Positions 18,001-24,912 of a stretch of DNA of 64,000 nucleotides are shown here, in pieces; the first letter of the stretch is position 1; each line of letters begins with the position of its first letter. The position numbers were made by a program, and so were the translations under genes. The stretch comes from Pseudalkalibacillus berkeleyi. GTDB taxonomy: Bacteria; Bacillota; Bacilli; Bacillales; Fictibacillaceae. The stretch is taken from the NCBI RefSeq assembly GCF_021608225.1, contig NZ_JAKIJS010000001.1, forward strand, positions 2,666,001 to 2,730,000, written 5' to 3'. The notes beneath the pieces were generated by a model. The model worked only from the letters and a program-made list of their open reading frames with translations, was not told where the DNA came from and did no database searches.

Positions 18001-18531
18001 AAACAAACTACCAAGTACATAAAATGCAAAAGTCGTTTTGTTGATCTTAAGTACATTGCTACTAAAGTAAGCCAATCCAAAAAATAGGATTGACACTAAT
18101 GCAACAAGCCCAGTTTTCATCCAACTATCAAGTGTTTCCCAAGTACTCGTCGCAAGAACCAGTCCACCGATTAACAGCATAATAACCCCTAGGTTCAGTG
18201 ACCAAGTAATGTTCCGCTCTCGTACCTCCTGTGGTGATAACACTTTTTTCTCTTTTTTAGGCTTTGGTGGTGCAATAGGTGCGCCCTTAGGACGATCCTC
18301 TATCATTGCTTGACGATCCTTTTGAAGCTCTGCCTCTGAGCGACCCTCACTCAGCTCTTCATGTTTCTTTTGCAATTCCGCTGTTTTCTGCTCTGTCTGA
18401 TCTATGTAGAATTTACTCTGCGCTTGATAAACCCTTTCAAACTCTTCTGAAGAAATATACCCCTCTCTCTGAAGATCCTTCAACCCCTCTTTAATAATGA
18501 CATTCTTCTTCTCCGACGAAATATAATCCAT
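15067..18531 (-). CDS. Very large multi-spanning membrane protein, DUF2157/SCO7613-like
   Basis: 1154 residues. About 110 N-terminal cytosolic, charged residues ('EEFERVYQAQSKFY', then a Lys/Pro-rich linker 'APIAPPKPKKEKK') are followed by some 30 or more hydrophobic helices to near the C-terminus, which ends in a basic tail. It resembles the DUF2157 / SCO7613 C-terminal-domain group of large Bacillales and actinobacterial membrane proteins of unknown function. No catalytic motif is visible. The start is ATG 18531 behind AGGGGGTGG; an in-frame TTG at 18534 would be too close. The gene stands alone and is bracketed by inverted 29-bp repeats and palindromes. Confidence 0.65.
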   Translation of the reverse strand: MDYISSEKKNVIIKEGLKDLQREGYISSEEFERVYQAQSKFYIDQTEQKTAELQKKHEELSEGRSEAELQKDRQAMIEDRPKGAPIAPPKPKKEKKVLSPQEVRERNITWSLNLGVIMLLIGGLVLATSTWETLDSWMKTGLVALVSILFFGLAYFSSNVLKINKTTFAFYVLGSLFLPIVILSAGYFELFGAYFSVAGEGRYILGAAGSLAILPVYLSLSKRLSSRLFVWFSYITFSLFAGFAIAAMYLPVDGFYLGIMLFNAMLIIGYRFVRNNEKLNWISKEFVSYIQANLILSTLLMLVFYNQELFYSFNLILTAVLYMSMIYVTNRKEYHFVFSAMLVYGAYQLIEHSILDEFGSIFYALLGVLFLVLPNFLSDQFPLKKVFRYTSAFVSGCAFIYISFEGILIKLNEPSFALMVAYIIISMNFIYLSNVTKQRLFMYLSPVFLISSLYEVILLGEKWMGYNTIELPLFIAAFLLYCLLGCYNKLNFFKNIEESTRDVSALVMGISILYGIVLMNWWQSGTMFLLFSIAALLADQFEKRKTFKVSAPWIHAISFGLAIVMFIEQVSNFYTINQPFEAVNFIGSGIALLLGSAIWKVLKRDGYSTSAFFVSQVFYGLGLVASFSLQVDLFLRAIIVLGGVGMALLLYQRTKWIVMPYVISGLSLLSYLTLLLAIHSEWRITSDILNSLQYVFGGALLFIIGLIIMKKAPLLTRGFWWIGHLYLPVALLASYFFYGDHAIWPVLLTTIIYGTSLYMANEEWKIKTFLYASLTSFTLFVHLIINRLDMASYDHYAYFISSVLMMAAWYLSRGEWPRRIAIYLVPFSLISIVVYMGVYPFDLDTFVLTLVSATGVLFIMHKEKWDLFSIVPLLMVYSAVRLFGQSHPLWEHFAFLAYSGLAVLLTIVGMTIYKWIYDRAFTENKWGQIDWYTIFGLFTLVSLYIYSGEALWTKLLPGLLISVWLFLQRNRIVNVPSKWLVFIAIGYLIQPYYALLNNGEIPVLFEREFFVLPWVALAIYLKKVTEHKLIANRIQWAVLIIVSLLLVQDGMASSTVYDAIIVGTLSLASMLGGMAYRIKSFFFVGAGVLLLNLFLQTRPFWGNMPWWVYLLIGGSVLIAVASYNEWHKQKTSDGKETLLTKFNKKIIQRIKSWE

Positions 18532-18551
18532 CAAACCACCCCCTGTAATAA

Positions 18552-18580
18552 TGGGTCATGGGGACAGGTCCCTTGACCCA
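18552..18580 (+). repeat. GGGTC/GACCC inverted-repeat element, copy c
   Basis: A 29-bp imperfect inverted repeat beginning TGGGTCATGGGGACAGG and ending CCTTGACCCA. It lies 20 bp upstream of the large membrane-protein start and is the exact reverse complement of copy f at 21043-21071. Confidence 0.75.
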
Positions 18581-18700
18581 TTTAAACATCCAACTCTACA
18601 AAACTCATTTTATGAAACTAGTACCCTATGTATTACATCGACCAAGTATGCTTAGAAATTTATACCAATTTAGATGAGATGTCAATGTGGGGGCGTGTTG

Positions 18701-18746
18701 TGGGTCGGGGGGACAGTTGGGTCGGGGGGACTGGTCCCTCGACCCA
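18701..18746 (+). repeat. GGGTC/GACCC element, copy d, internally duplicated
   Basis: Same family as copy c, but the left arm (TGGGTCGGGGGGACAG) is present twice in tandem before the right arm CCCTCGACCCA. Confidence 0.65.
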
Positions 18747-18815
18747 CTTTGAGGGATTTAACTTGGGTAAAGTTATCTAATCGTTGTTACAGAGTCGACA
18801 CCTCTTCTTCCACTC

Positions 18816-18835
18816 TTAATCAAGCGTTTAATTGA
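18816..18835. repeat. 20-bp palindrome, copy P3
   Basis: TTAATCAAGCGTTTAATTGA, a slightly diverged member; the upstream flank GTCGACACCTCTTCTTCCAC is weakly similar to the other copies. Confidence 0.6.
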
Positions 18836-18963
18836 AGGCTTAAACTGTTTTCCTTGCTACCGAGCACCCAGAGCACCTCTTTGAGTGTTCAGTATCGCGG
18901 TTTTCTCTTACCTGTGACTCATGAATCAAAGTGAGTGCACTTGTCGACATTCTTGTGAAATGT

Positions 18964-18983
18964 TCAATAAAACGTTTGATTGA
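18964..18983. repeat. 20-bp palindrome, copy P4
   Basis: TCAATAAAACGTTTGATTGA, preceded by GTCGACATTC and followed by a stretch (ACATAAGGATTCTTGG) resembling the right flank of P2. Confidence 0.65.
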
Positions 18984-19019
18984 ACCGGTCCAGCTCCTGA
19001 TACATAAGGATTCTTGGAT

Positions 19020-19039
19020 TTAATCAAACGTATGTTTAA
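19020..19039. repeat. 20-bp palindrome, copy P5
   Basis: TTAATCAAACGTATGTTTAA, the most diverged member, 36 bp after P4. Confidence 0.5.
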
Positions 19040-19205
19040 CTCATTCCAAAGGACATTATTTCGTCCCTACCATTATAGGCAGACCCCTTTTAGTTTTTGC
19101 TCTAAGAAGCAATATGAACATTAATTCTGATATATGCACGATAAATCGATTTACAATTACCAAGCTTTTGGATGATTATCACTTGATAAAAAGTCTGTTA
19201 ACGAG

Positions 19206-19234
19206 CAAAAAAAAAGCATCCATTGTGGGATGCC
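19206..19234 (-). terminator. Rho-independent terminator after the small secreted-protein gene
   Basis: Minus strand: GCATCC, loop CACAAT, GGATGC, then nine T. It lies just beyond the stop at 19238. Confidence 0.88.
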
Positions 19235-19237
19235 TTT

Positions 19238-19669
19238 CTACTTAAAATATTTATTATGTTCGAAGTCTAACCTTTCCACTTTAACGGCAGCTAAATTTTG
19301 ACCATCTGCTAATGCAGACTCAACGCCAAATGTTATGGTGTCTGTTCCTAGGAGGTCATCTTCACTATAAGATTGTACAGTGAATTTGAGGATGTACGAG
19401 TGACTTAATTGTCTCCCCTTTTCACTTTGCATGATTTCGACTACATCATACTTATTGTCAAACCAGTTATACTGAACCCTTACCAAATCCTTTTGATAAT
19501 AGTCCTTCACTGCACGATTAATTTCATTTTGAAATTGCATTAACATAAATTGATCAAATGCTTGTTCCATACCTACTGAATCATGTTTATGCTGCTCTTC
19601 AGCACTAACGGAAATGCTGTTGAGACTAAAAGCCAAAACAGAAACAACGATCACAAACCACTTTTTCAT
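19238..19669 (-). CDS. Small secreted protein, DUF3888-like
   Basis: 143 residues. A signal peptide (about 1-23, ending 'SISVSAEE') is followed by a soluble domain with 'YNWFDNKYDVVEIMQ', 'HSYILKFTVQSY' and 'LGTDTITFGV'. The C-terminal part resembles the DUF3888 group of Bacillus secreted proteins, for which no function is established. I chose ATG 19669, 8 nt after AAAGGAG; GTG 19672 is also possible. It is monocistronic, with palindromes on both sides (P5 downstream of it and P6 upstream). Confidence 0.65.
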   Translation of the reverse strand: MKKWFVIVVSVLAFSLNSISVSAEEQHKHDSVGMEQAFDQFMLMQFQNEINRAVKDYYQKDLVRVQYNWFDNKYDVVEIMQSEKGRQLSHSYILKFTVQSYSEDDLLGTDTITFGVESALADGQNLAAVKVERLDFEHNKYFK

Positions 19670-19745
19670 CACATCATCTCCTTTGGGTTATTATGAGGAG
19701 ATGGATGAAATGTATACAGCTATTGCCGACATAATTTTCAAGTAG

Positions 19746-19765
19746 TCAATCAAGCGTCTGATTGA
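19746..19765. repeat. 20-bp palindrome, copy P6
   Basis: TCAATCAAGCGTCTGATTGA with left flank CCGACATAATTTTCAAGTAG. It lies 77 bp upstream of the small secreted-protein start. Confidence 0.7.
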
Positions 19766-19832
19766 CCTCTACGATAGTGTGAAAACAGAACATCCTCTAA
19801 AAGAATTGAACGGAGACAAATTTCTCATTTAG

Positions 19833-19852
19833 TTAAACAAACGTTTATTTGA
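19833..19852. repeat. 20-bp palindrome, copy P7
   Basis: TTAAACAAACGTTTATTTGA with left flank GACAAATTTCTCATTTAG. It lies about 90 bp before the coiled-coil gene. Confidence 0.7.
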
Positions 19853-19939
19853 GGTCTTTTGATTGTGGTTGTTATCCAATATTTCCTCCCATACAAATCC
19901 TGAATGTAGGTGTTATACTTAACCTGAAAGGTGGTGAAA

Positions 19940-20296
19940 ATGATGGAACAAAACCAGATTTTACAAGCGATTAATGAGCTACAAAACCAGATGAATGAAG
20001 GCTTTAATCGATTGGACATGCGAATGGATAACCTTGATTCAAGAACGGAACGAATCGAATCTAGAATGAACAGTCTTGAATCGAGAATGGACAAACTTGA
20101 ATCTAGGATGGGAAGCCTCCAATCGAGAATGGACAGAGTTGAAACTAAATTGGATAGTCTTGAATCAAAAGTGGACAAGCTAGAGGATGGACAAGAACAC
20201 ATTAAAGACCAGCTTGAGCTTTTTTTACATGAACATTGGGCGCATAAAAATGATATTCACAAACTGAAGAAGCTCATTAAACTTGAACAAAGGTAA
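19940..20296 (+). CDS. Coiled-coil protein with degenerate heptad repeats
   Basis: 118 residues, almost entirely predicted coiled coil: eight or so repeats built on 'LESRMDKLESRM' between residues 25 and 85, then a basic C-terminus ('HKLKKLIKLEQR'). The DNA shows the same repeat (gaat..agaatggac...ctt), so it grew by internal duplication. There is no transmembrane segment or other domain. The start could be ATG 19940 or 19943, behind AAAGGTGG; GTG 19931 is part of that site. Function unknown; phage and plasmid accessory genes often encode such proteins. Confidence 0.65.
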   Translation: MMEQNQILQAINELQNQMNEGFNRLDMRMDNLDSRTERIESRMNSLESRMDKLESRMGSLQSRMDRVETKLDSLESKVDKLEDGQEHIKDQLELFLHEHWAHKNDIHKLKKLIKLEQR

Positions 20297-20367
20297 TCTA
20301 CAGAGTGCATAACCTCATATAGAACTCCTCTTAATATTTTAGCAACCTCATACATTTCAATATCAGC

Positions 20368-20433
20368 AAAAAGTGTCAGGTGCTTTTTAGGATTCCTTGT
20401 ACATAAAGGATCTCAAAAAGTGCCTGACACTTA
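20368..20433. repeat. GTGTCAGG inverted-pair element, copy e
   Basis: A 66-bp imperfect hairpin: AAGTGTCAGGTGCTTTTT pairs with AAAAAGTGCCTGACACTT (two mismatches), enclosing a smaller GATTCCTT / AAAGGATC pair. Fragments of the same motif occur near 20983, 28170 and 31762. Confidence 0.65.
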
Positions 20434-20478
20434 TCCTTGTACTACAAATATTTAATAGGAATATAGACGACAATCTTC

Positions 20479-20898
20479 TCATTTCGTCAAACAAATGTTT
20501 GTTTGAGCAAATAAAGCTAGTAAATCCTCGCTTAATGTGATTGTACAGACGTTAAAGTCAGAAACTTCTATACAAGGAACATCTTCTTTTAATAATTGCC
20601 ATTGCCACAAGTACGAGCTTTCTCCATTAAATGAAGGTTCAATGTATTTGTTGAATAAAAATATGGCAGTGGAATTTAATCCACCAGAAATCACTACACT
20701 ATCTTGCATACCATCCCAAGGTTTCTGAATGGTTCCACTTAAACTCAAAAATTCATCCTTACCTGTCATCAGTGGATTCTCTTCATCACATTTTCCAATG
20801 GGATATACAATGTTGAAGTGATTCGCATAAGTTAGGCAGGATTTATAAACCTTCTCCCAATCATCAAAATCCATAATGTTCGGATAGACTTTTTTCAT
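20479..20898 (-). CDS. Hypothetical soluble protein whose 3' end is repeat-derived
   Basis: 139 residues with no signal peptide or transmembrane helix; several Trp and acidic residues ('DFDDWEKVYKSC', 'WQWQLLKEDVPCIEV'). I recognise no family. It starts at ATG 20898 behind GGAGGAAGGG. The final residues (QTNICLTK) are encoded by palindrome P8, so the natural C-terminus was probably replaced or extended by that repeat. P9 lies 55 bp upstream in the same orientation, so the gene sits between two direct copies. Confidence 0.55.
   Translation of the reverse strand: MKKVYPNIMDFDDWEKVYKSCLTYANHFNIVYPIGKCDEENPLMTGKDEFLSLSGTIQKPWDGMQDSVVISGGLNSTAIFLFNKYIEPSFNGESSYLWQWQLLKEDVPCIEVSDFNVCTITLSEDLLALFAQTNICLTK
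20487..20506. repeat. 20-bp palindrome, copy P8, inside a coding 3' end
   Basis: TCAAACAAATGTTTGTTTGA with left flank GACAATCTTCTCATTTCG, close to the family consensus. It encodes the C-terminal residues of the minus-strand gene at 20479. Confidence 0.75.
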
Positions 20899-20952
20899 TT
20901 TTTCCCTTCCTCCAAATGAAGCTTAATTGTATTCGACATGAATTGTATTCCA

Positions 20953-20972
20953 TCAAACAAACATTTGATTGA
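20953..20972. repeat. 20-bp palindrome, copy P9
   Basis: TCAAACAAACATTTGATTGA with left flank CGACATGAATTGTATTCCA. A degenerate GTGCCTGGCA ... GGCAC fragment follows at about 20983-21006. Confidence 0.7.
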
Positions 20973-21042
20973 ACTAGAAAGAGTGCCTGGCAATCTTATC
21001 GGCACCCTTGGTATATCAAATATCGGTTGTTGTAATGAATAG

Positions 21043-21071
21043 TGGGTCAAGGGACCTGTCCCCATGACCCA
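21043..21071 (-). repeat. GGGTC/GACCC inverted-repeat element, copy f
   Basis: The exact reverse complement of copy c (29 of 29 bases). It ends 1 bp before the stop codon of panF (21073). Confidence 0.75.
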
Positions 21072-21072
21072 C

Positions 21073-22539
21073 TTACACACCCCAGAATCTTTGGGTGATT
21101 TGTTGTTGGGTGGTGGGGTGTTTGTGTTGTGTGGCTAGGCTTGCGACGATGTATCCGATGAAGGATAGGACGATTGGGACGACGACGGTATGCATGCCGA
21201 ATAGGTTTGGTTCGTTCAAATGGATAAGCATGTACGAGCCTACCCCGACAAACATTGATGTGAATGCTCCGTATGCGTTACCTTTCTTCCAGTATAGGCC
21301 GAGTACGACTGGCCAGATGAATGCCGCTTCAAGTCCTCCGAAGGCAAAGAGGTTCAGCCAGATCAGTAGGTCTGGTGGGTTGACTGCCATCAAGAAAACC
21401 AAAACGCCTAAAAGCGCGGTTACCGATAGACTGATTGTTTTCACCTGTCTTTGGGACGCAGATGGTTTTACATAATTGACGTAGACGTCCTTAATGACCG
21501 CTGAGCTTACTAGTAATAAAAACGAATCGACTGTCGACATGACTGCGGCCATTGGGGCTGCGAGAACAATTCCTGCGAGCCAGCCTGGTAAAACTTCGAG
21601 CGCAACGAGCGGCATGACCTTGTCGCCTACCTCAACGCCCGGTATGACAACCCGAGCAAACACACCGATTAAATGCATCCCTAGCATAATAAACCCGACG
21701 ACGACTGTTCCGATGATCATCGCTTTGTGCATCGCTTTTGAATCCCGGTACGACATCGCGCGAACAGAAACTTGTGGTAACCCTACTACCCCTACACCAA
21801 CCAAGATCCAGAATGAGGATACGAAAAGTGGCGTTAGCGAACGGTCTGCTCCGTATGGTGAGACGAGGTTCGGATTCTCGAGAGTGAGTTCGGTCATGAT
21901 GTTCGTTAACCCGCCACCCGCAATGATCGTTCCGATCAGCAGTAACAACGTTCCAATAAACATGACGATGCCTTGTAAGCTGTCTGTAATCGCAACCGCG
22001 CGAAAGCCTCCAATGACAACATAGACGAGGACGGATATGGCAAAAATAAACAATGCCGTCGTATAAGATAGTCCTGTGAACGATTCAATCAGTCTTCCCC
22101 CGCCTATCCATTGAGCTGCCATTGCACTGAAAAGGAAAATGATGATACTTGCCGCTGACAATAGAACGACCCACTTACTTTGATAACGTTCTTTTAAGAA
22201 ATCGATCAGGGTGACCGCGTTGATTTTACGAGCGATAATCGCGAACTTCTTCCCAAGAACCGCGAGCGTAAAATAACCCGTTACGAGCTGGGACATGGCA
22301 AGCAACACCCAACCGAGTCCGAGGTTGTAAGCGACACCTGGTCCTCCGACAAAACTGCTCGCACTTCCGAACGTCGCAACCATCGTCAATGCCAAGATAA
22401 AACCATTTAACTGGCGGCTTCCTAGAAAGTATTCTTGCAAGAAATCCGGAGCCTTTGAGATATGCTTTGATGCATAAATTCCGATCAAAAATACTAGTAC
22501 AAGGAATCCGATTAACGGTATGATCACGTCCCAATTCAT
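21073..22539 (-). CDS. panF: Sodium/pantothenate symporter PanF
   Basis: 488 residues with about 13 transmembrane helices of the sodium:solute symporter family. PanF-type signatures include 'EYFLGSRQLNGFILALTMVA' near the N-terminus and 'GSASSFVGGPG'. It imports pantothenate for coenzyme A synthesis. Its start overlaps the end of yhdT by 4 nt (ATGA), the standard yhdT-panF operon. Codons near the 3' end are intact up to the repeat that abuts the stop. Confidence 0.92.
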   Translation of the reverse strand: MNWDVIIPLIGFLVLVFLIGIYASKHISKAPDFLQEYFLGSRQLNGFILALTMVATFGSASSFVGGPGVAYNLGLGWVLLAMSQLVTGYFTLAVLGKKFAIIARKINAVTLIDFLKERYQSKWVVLLSAASIIIFLFSAMAAQWIGGGRLIESFTGLSYTTALFIFAISVLVYVVIGGFRAVAITDSLQGIVMFIGTLLLLIGTIIAGGGLTNIMTELTLENPNLVSPYGADRSLTPLFVSSFWILVGVGVVGLPQVSVRAMSYRDSKAMHKAMIIGTVVVGFIMLGMHLIGVFARVVIPGVEVGDKVMPLVALEVLPGWLAGIVLAAPMAAVMSTVDSFLLLVSSAVIKDVYVNYVKPSASQRQVKTISLSVTALLGVLVFLMAVNPPDLLIWLNLFAFGGLEAAFIWPVVLGLYWKKGNAYGAFTSMFVGVGSYMLIHLNEPNLFGMHTVVVPIVLSFIGYIVASLATQHKHPTTQQQITQRFWGV

Positions 22540-22826
22540 TCTGATTCCTCCTCTTGATCCTCAAATGGAACCTCCACAAAAAAGAGCTTTACCATAACGA
22601 AGACGAGAAGTGAAAAGAGAATAAATCCGACGATGCAGCTATAGAAAAACCAAGTTGGAAATCCAAAAATGTATGTATACTCTTCCGGTGGTTTTTGCCC
22701 TAATCCATAGGCAAACCCGAACCACCATATGAAATTCACGATAGCTAGTCCAACACCCATCAAAGCCTCACGATTGGCAATTCGAAAGCGTGGATCTTCC
22801 TGAAATTGATTTTGATCTTCCTTCAA
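22536..22826 (-). CDS. yhdT: YhdT-type small membrane protein (DUF997)
   Basis: 96 residues, two transmembrane helices (about 22-42 and 56-80) with an acidic C-terminus. 'FRIANREALMGVGLAIVNF' is typical of DUF997/YhdT, which is nearly always encoded directly before panF and is presumed to assist it. The start is TTG 22826 behind GAGGG. Confidence 0.88.
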   Translation of the reverse strand: MKEDQNQFQEDPRFRIANREALMGVGLAIVNFIWWFGFAYGLGQKPPEEYTYIFGFPTWFFYSCIVGFILFSLLVFVMVKLFFVEVPFEDQEEESE

Positions 22827-22872
22827 TGCAATCCCTCAAATCTAATCCTTCATTTTTTCCTATTTTATCAGA

Positions 22873-23298
22873 TTAAATGGATTGAGTAACGCGCTCCTCT
22901 TCTGAAATCACTTTTGTTCCTGCTAGAAGATCTCCAACTCTTCTATGATCTTTTCTAACAAAACCAATGAATAGTTCTATTGGACCCATAAACATAAATG
23001 TGATATTTCTTAGTATGACTCTAAACAAAGAAGATTTTTCATTGGTAGTAACGTCTACAATCCTTAATTTCTTTATTATTTTCCCTAGACTTCTACCACC
23101 AAAAATATCTTTGCTGACAACAATAATAATAAGTCCAATATTATATACAAGAGAATATTCGAATGAAAAATAATCGGCGTTACTCCCAAATAACAAGGGC
23201 ATAATTAGTATGGTGTATAGACTAAAGGCTATACCGATAAAAATCATATCAATTATAAAGGCAACAACTCTGTTACTTAACACTGTATTTCCGATCAT
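22873..23298 (-). CDS. RDD family membrane protein
   Basis: 141 residues with three to four transmembrane helices and the RDD hallmarks: 'RVVAFIIDMIFIGI' at the N-terminus, 'FGGRSLGKIIKKLRIVD' in the middle and 'HRRVGDLLAGTKVI' near the end. RDD proteins are membrane components; some act as Na+/H+ antiporters, but most are uncharacterised. Start ATG 23298 behind AGGAGG at 8-nt spacing. It is separated from yhdT by 46 bp. Confidence 0.88.
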   Translation of the reverse strand: MIGNTVLSNRVVAFIIDMIFIGIAFSLYTILIMPLLFGSNADYFSFEYSLVYNIGLIIIVVSKDIFGGRSLGKIIKKLRIVDVTTNEKSSLFRVILRNITFMFMGPIELFIGFVRKDHRRVGDLLAGTKVISEEERVTQSI

Positions 23299-23370
23299 AT
23301 CTTCTACCTCCTGCCCGCCCTTATTTTACCACTTAATTGTAATACGAGATCTAAAATTGGTAAGATTTTG

Positions 23371-23399
23371 TTTTGATAGATACATAGTTGATGTATAAT
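23371..23399 (+). promoter_or_regulatory. SigA-type promoter for the LCP gene
   Basis: TTTTGA (23371-23376), a 17-bp spacer, then a perfect -10 TATAAT (23394-23399), 41 bp before the start codon. Confidence 0.65.
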
Positions 23400-23439
23400 C
23401 ATATCTAGATGTAAATTTCATGAATAAGAGAGGGTTTAT

Positions 23440-24390
23440 ATGTTAAAAAAATTCATTTGGGCGTTTGTGATCATGATAGGAATTGTTGTGGTCGGAATTG
23501 CAGGGTACGCCTATTACTTGTATGATTCTGTGAAGGATACAGCGAACGATATTCATGAGCCGATTGATCCGGAACGGGAAAAAGAACAACCAAAACCAAA
23601 AGTTGATGATAAAAATGCACCACAGCCAATATCAATTTTATTATTGGGTGTCGATGAAAGAGAGAATGATCAAGGAAGATCAGACACAATGATTGTAATG
23701 ACTGTGAATCCAGAAAAGAAATCGATGTATATGTTTAACATTCCTAGAGATAGTCGAACTGAAATTATCGGTAAAGGTATTGACGACAAAATCAATCATG
23801 CCTATGCATTCGGTGGTACAAAAATGGCCGTTGAAACGGTAGAAAACTTTCTTGATATACCAATCAACTACTATATAAAAGTGAACATGGAGTCATTCCA
23901 AGATATAGTCGATGCAGTCGGTGGCGTTACTGTCGATAACCGACTTGCTTTTTCCGACAATGGATTCAGCTATCCTAAAGGACAAATTCAATTGGAAAAC
24001 GGTGAAAAAGCTCTTACATACGTCAGAATGAGAAAACAAGACCATCGAGGCGACTTAGGGCGAAATGAGAGACAACGTCAAGTCATAAAAGGCGTGATTG
24101 ATAAAGGGGCTCGAGTAAGTTCCATTTCAAAGTTTGATAACATACTAGATGTTATTAGCGATAATGTAAAAACAAATATGACTTTTTCAGAAATGAAAGA
24201 TATCCAAGCCAACTATAAAGATGCAAGAAAAGATTTGAAAACTTTTGAAGTTGATGCAAGAGGAACAAACATTAATGGCATCTTCTACTTCATCGTCTCT
24301 GAAGAAGAGCGCAATTCCATTAGCGAGAGATTGAAAGAACACTTAGAGATTAATAGCAGTAACGCTTCAACTGAAGAAGACGCAGCGTAA
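23440..24390 (+). CDS. LytR-CpsA-Psr family glycopolymer ligase
   Basis: 316 residues: N-terminal transmembrane anchor (about 5-29), an acidic/Pro linker, then the LCP domain with 'SILLLGVDERENDQGRSDTM', 'NIPRDSRTEI', the Arg-rich catalytic segment 'YVRMRKQDHRGDLGR' and 'RNERQRQVIKG'. LCP enzymes transfer undecaprenyl-linked teichoic acid or capsule to peptidoglycan outside the membrane. Orthology to TagT, TagU, TagV or LytR cannot be fixed. Promoter and terminator are both visible, so it is monocistronic. Confidence 0.93.
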   Translation: MLKKFIWAFVIMIGIVVVGIAGYAYYLYDSVKDTANDIHEPIDPEREKEQPKPKVDDKNAPQPISILLLGVDERENDQGRSDTMIVMTVNPEKKSMYMFNIPRDSRTEIIGKGIDDKINHAYAFGGTKMAVETVENFLDIPINYYIKVNMESFQDIVDAVGGVTVDNRLAFSDNGFSYPKGQIQLENGEKALTYVRMRKQDHRGDLGRNERQRQVIKGVIDKGARVSSISKFDNILDVISDNVKTNMTFSEMKDIQANYKDARKDLKTFEVDARGTNINGIFYFIVSEEERNSISERLKEHLEINSSNASTEEDAA

Positions 24391-24423
24391 ACCAGCTGTA
24401 CTATGAATAATTGATTAATGAAA

Positions 24424-24466
24424 TAAAAGTGTCCTGTGAAATAACACAGGACACTTTACTTTTATT
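24424..24466 (+). terminator. Rho-independent terminator after the LCP gene
   Basis: A 13-bp perfect stem (AAAGTGTCCTGTG with complement), 6-nt loop and T-rich tail. Confidence 0.87.
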
Positions 24467-24564
24467 CTTAGCGATTGACACCTCTGGTATTTCATAAACC
24501 AAGGTAGTTCATGGCGGTGAAACTATTTTTTTACTGGCTAAACTAAGTATTTGGAGATGTGGGA

Positions 24565-24807
24565 ATGTTGAAATATATTTTGGTAATACTTGTGCCACCA
24601 TTTTACCTGTCTTTAGAATTCATGAGGTTTTTTCCAGAGGTAAGTCCATTTCAATTAATGATTCTACTTGGACTAATAGAAATGATTATGATCTATAAGA
24701 AATGGTACATAAAACACTGGTCCTCAATCATTCTTTTAAATTCAGTTACTAACTCTGGATACATGATCTATGTACTTGTCGGCTTGGGGTGGGATTTATC
24801 CGTATAA
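24565..24807 (+). CDS. Small three-helix membrane protein, unknown
   Basis: 80 residues with about three hydrophobic helices. 'KYILVILVPPFYL' resembles 'KYMVVLMIPPYGY' in the convergent gene at 24913, so the two look like distant paralogs. Start ATG 24565, 8 nt after GGAG; GTG 24559 is a weaker choice. No named family recognised. Confidence 0.55.
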   Translation: MLKYILVILVPPFYLSLEFMRFFPEVSPFQLMILLGLIEMIMIYKKWYIKHWSSIILLNSVTNSGYMIYVLVGLGWDLSV

Positions 24808-24912
24808 AAAGCCTCTTTTAAAATCTAATATTACAAAAAAAGTTACTCTTTATCCATTTCTAACAAGTGTAGAAGATTTTTTTATGCTTTCATATCTGAA
24901 ATTTAATTTTTC

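Larger units (their letters stand above)
18532..19205. other. Gene-free 670-bp gap filled with repeats
   Basis: No ORF with a ribosome-binding site was seen. The gap holds 29-bp elements c and d and palindromes P3, P4 and P5, separated by sequence I could not assign. The right end is the terminator of the next minus-strand gene. Confidence 0.6.

Noticed and set aside
19825-20202. 125-residue minus-strand ORF
   Set aside because: Antisense to the coiled-coil gene and ending in palindrome P7; its Ser/Leu repeats merely mirror the heptads.
20895-21080. 61-residue minus-strand ORF
   Set aside because: Made entirely of repeat sequence (29-bp element f, palindrome P9, GTGCC fragment).
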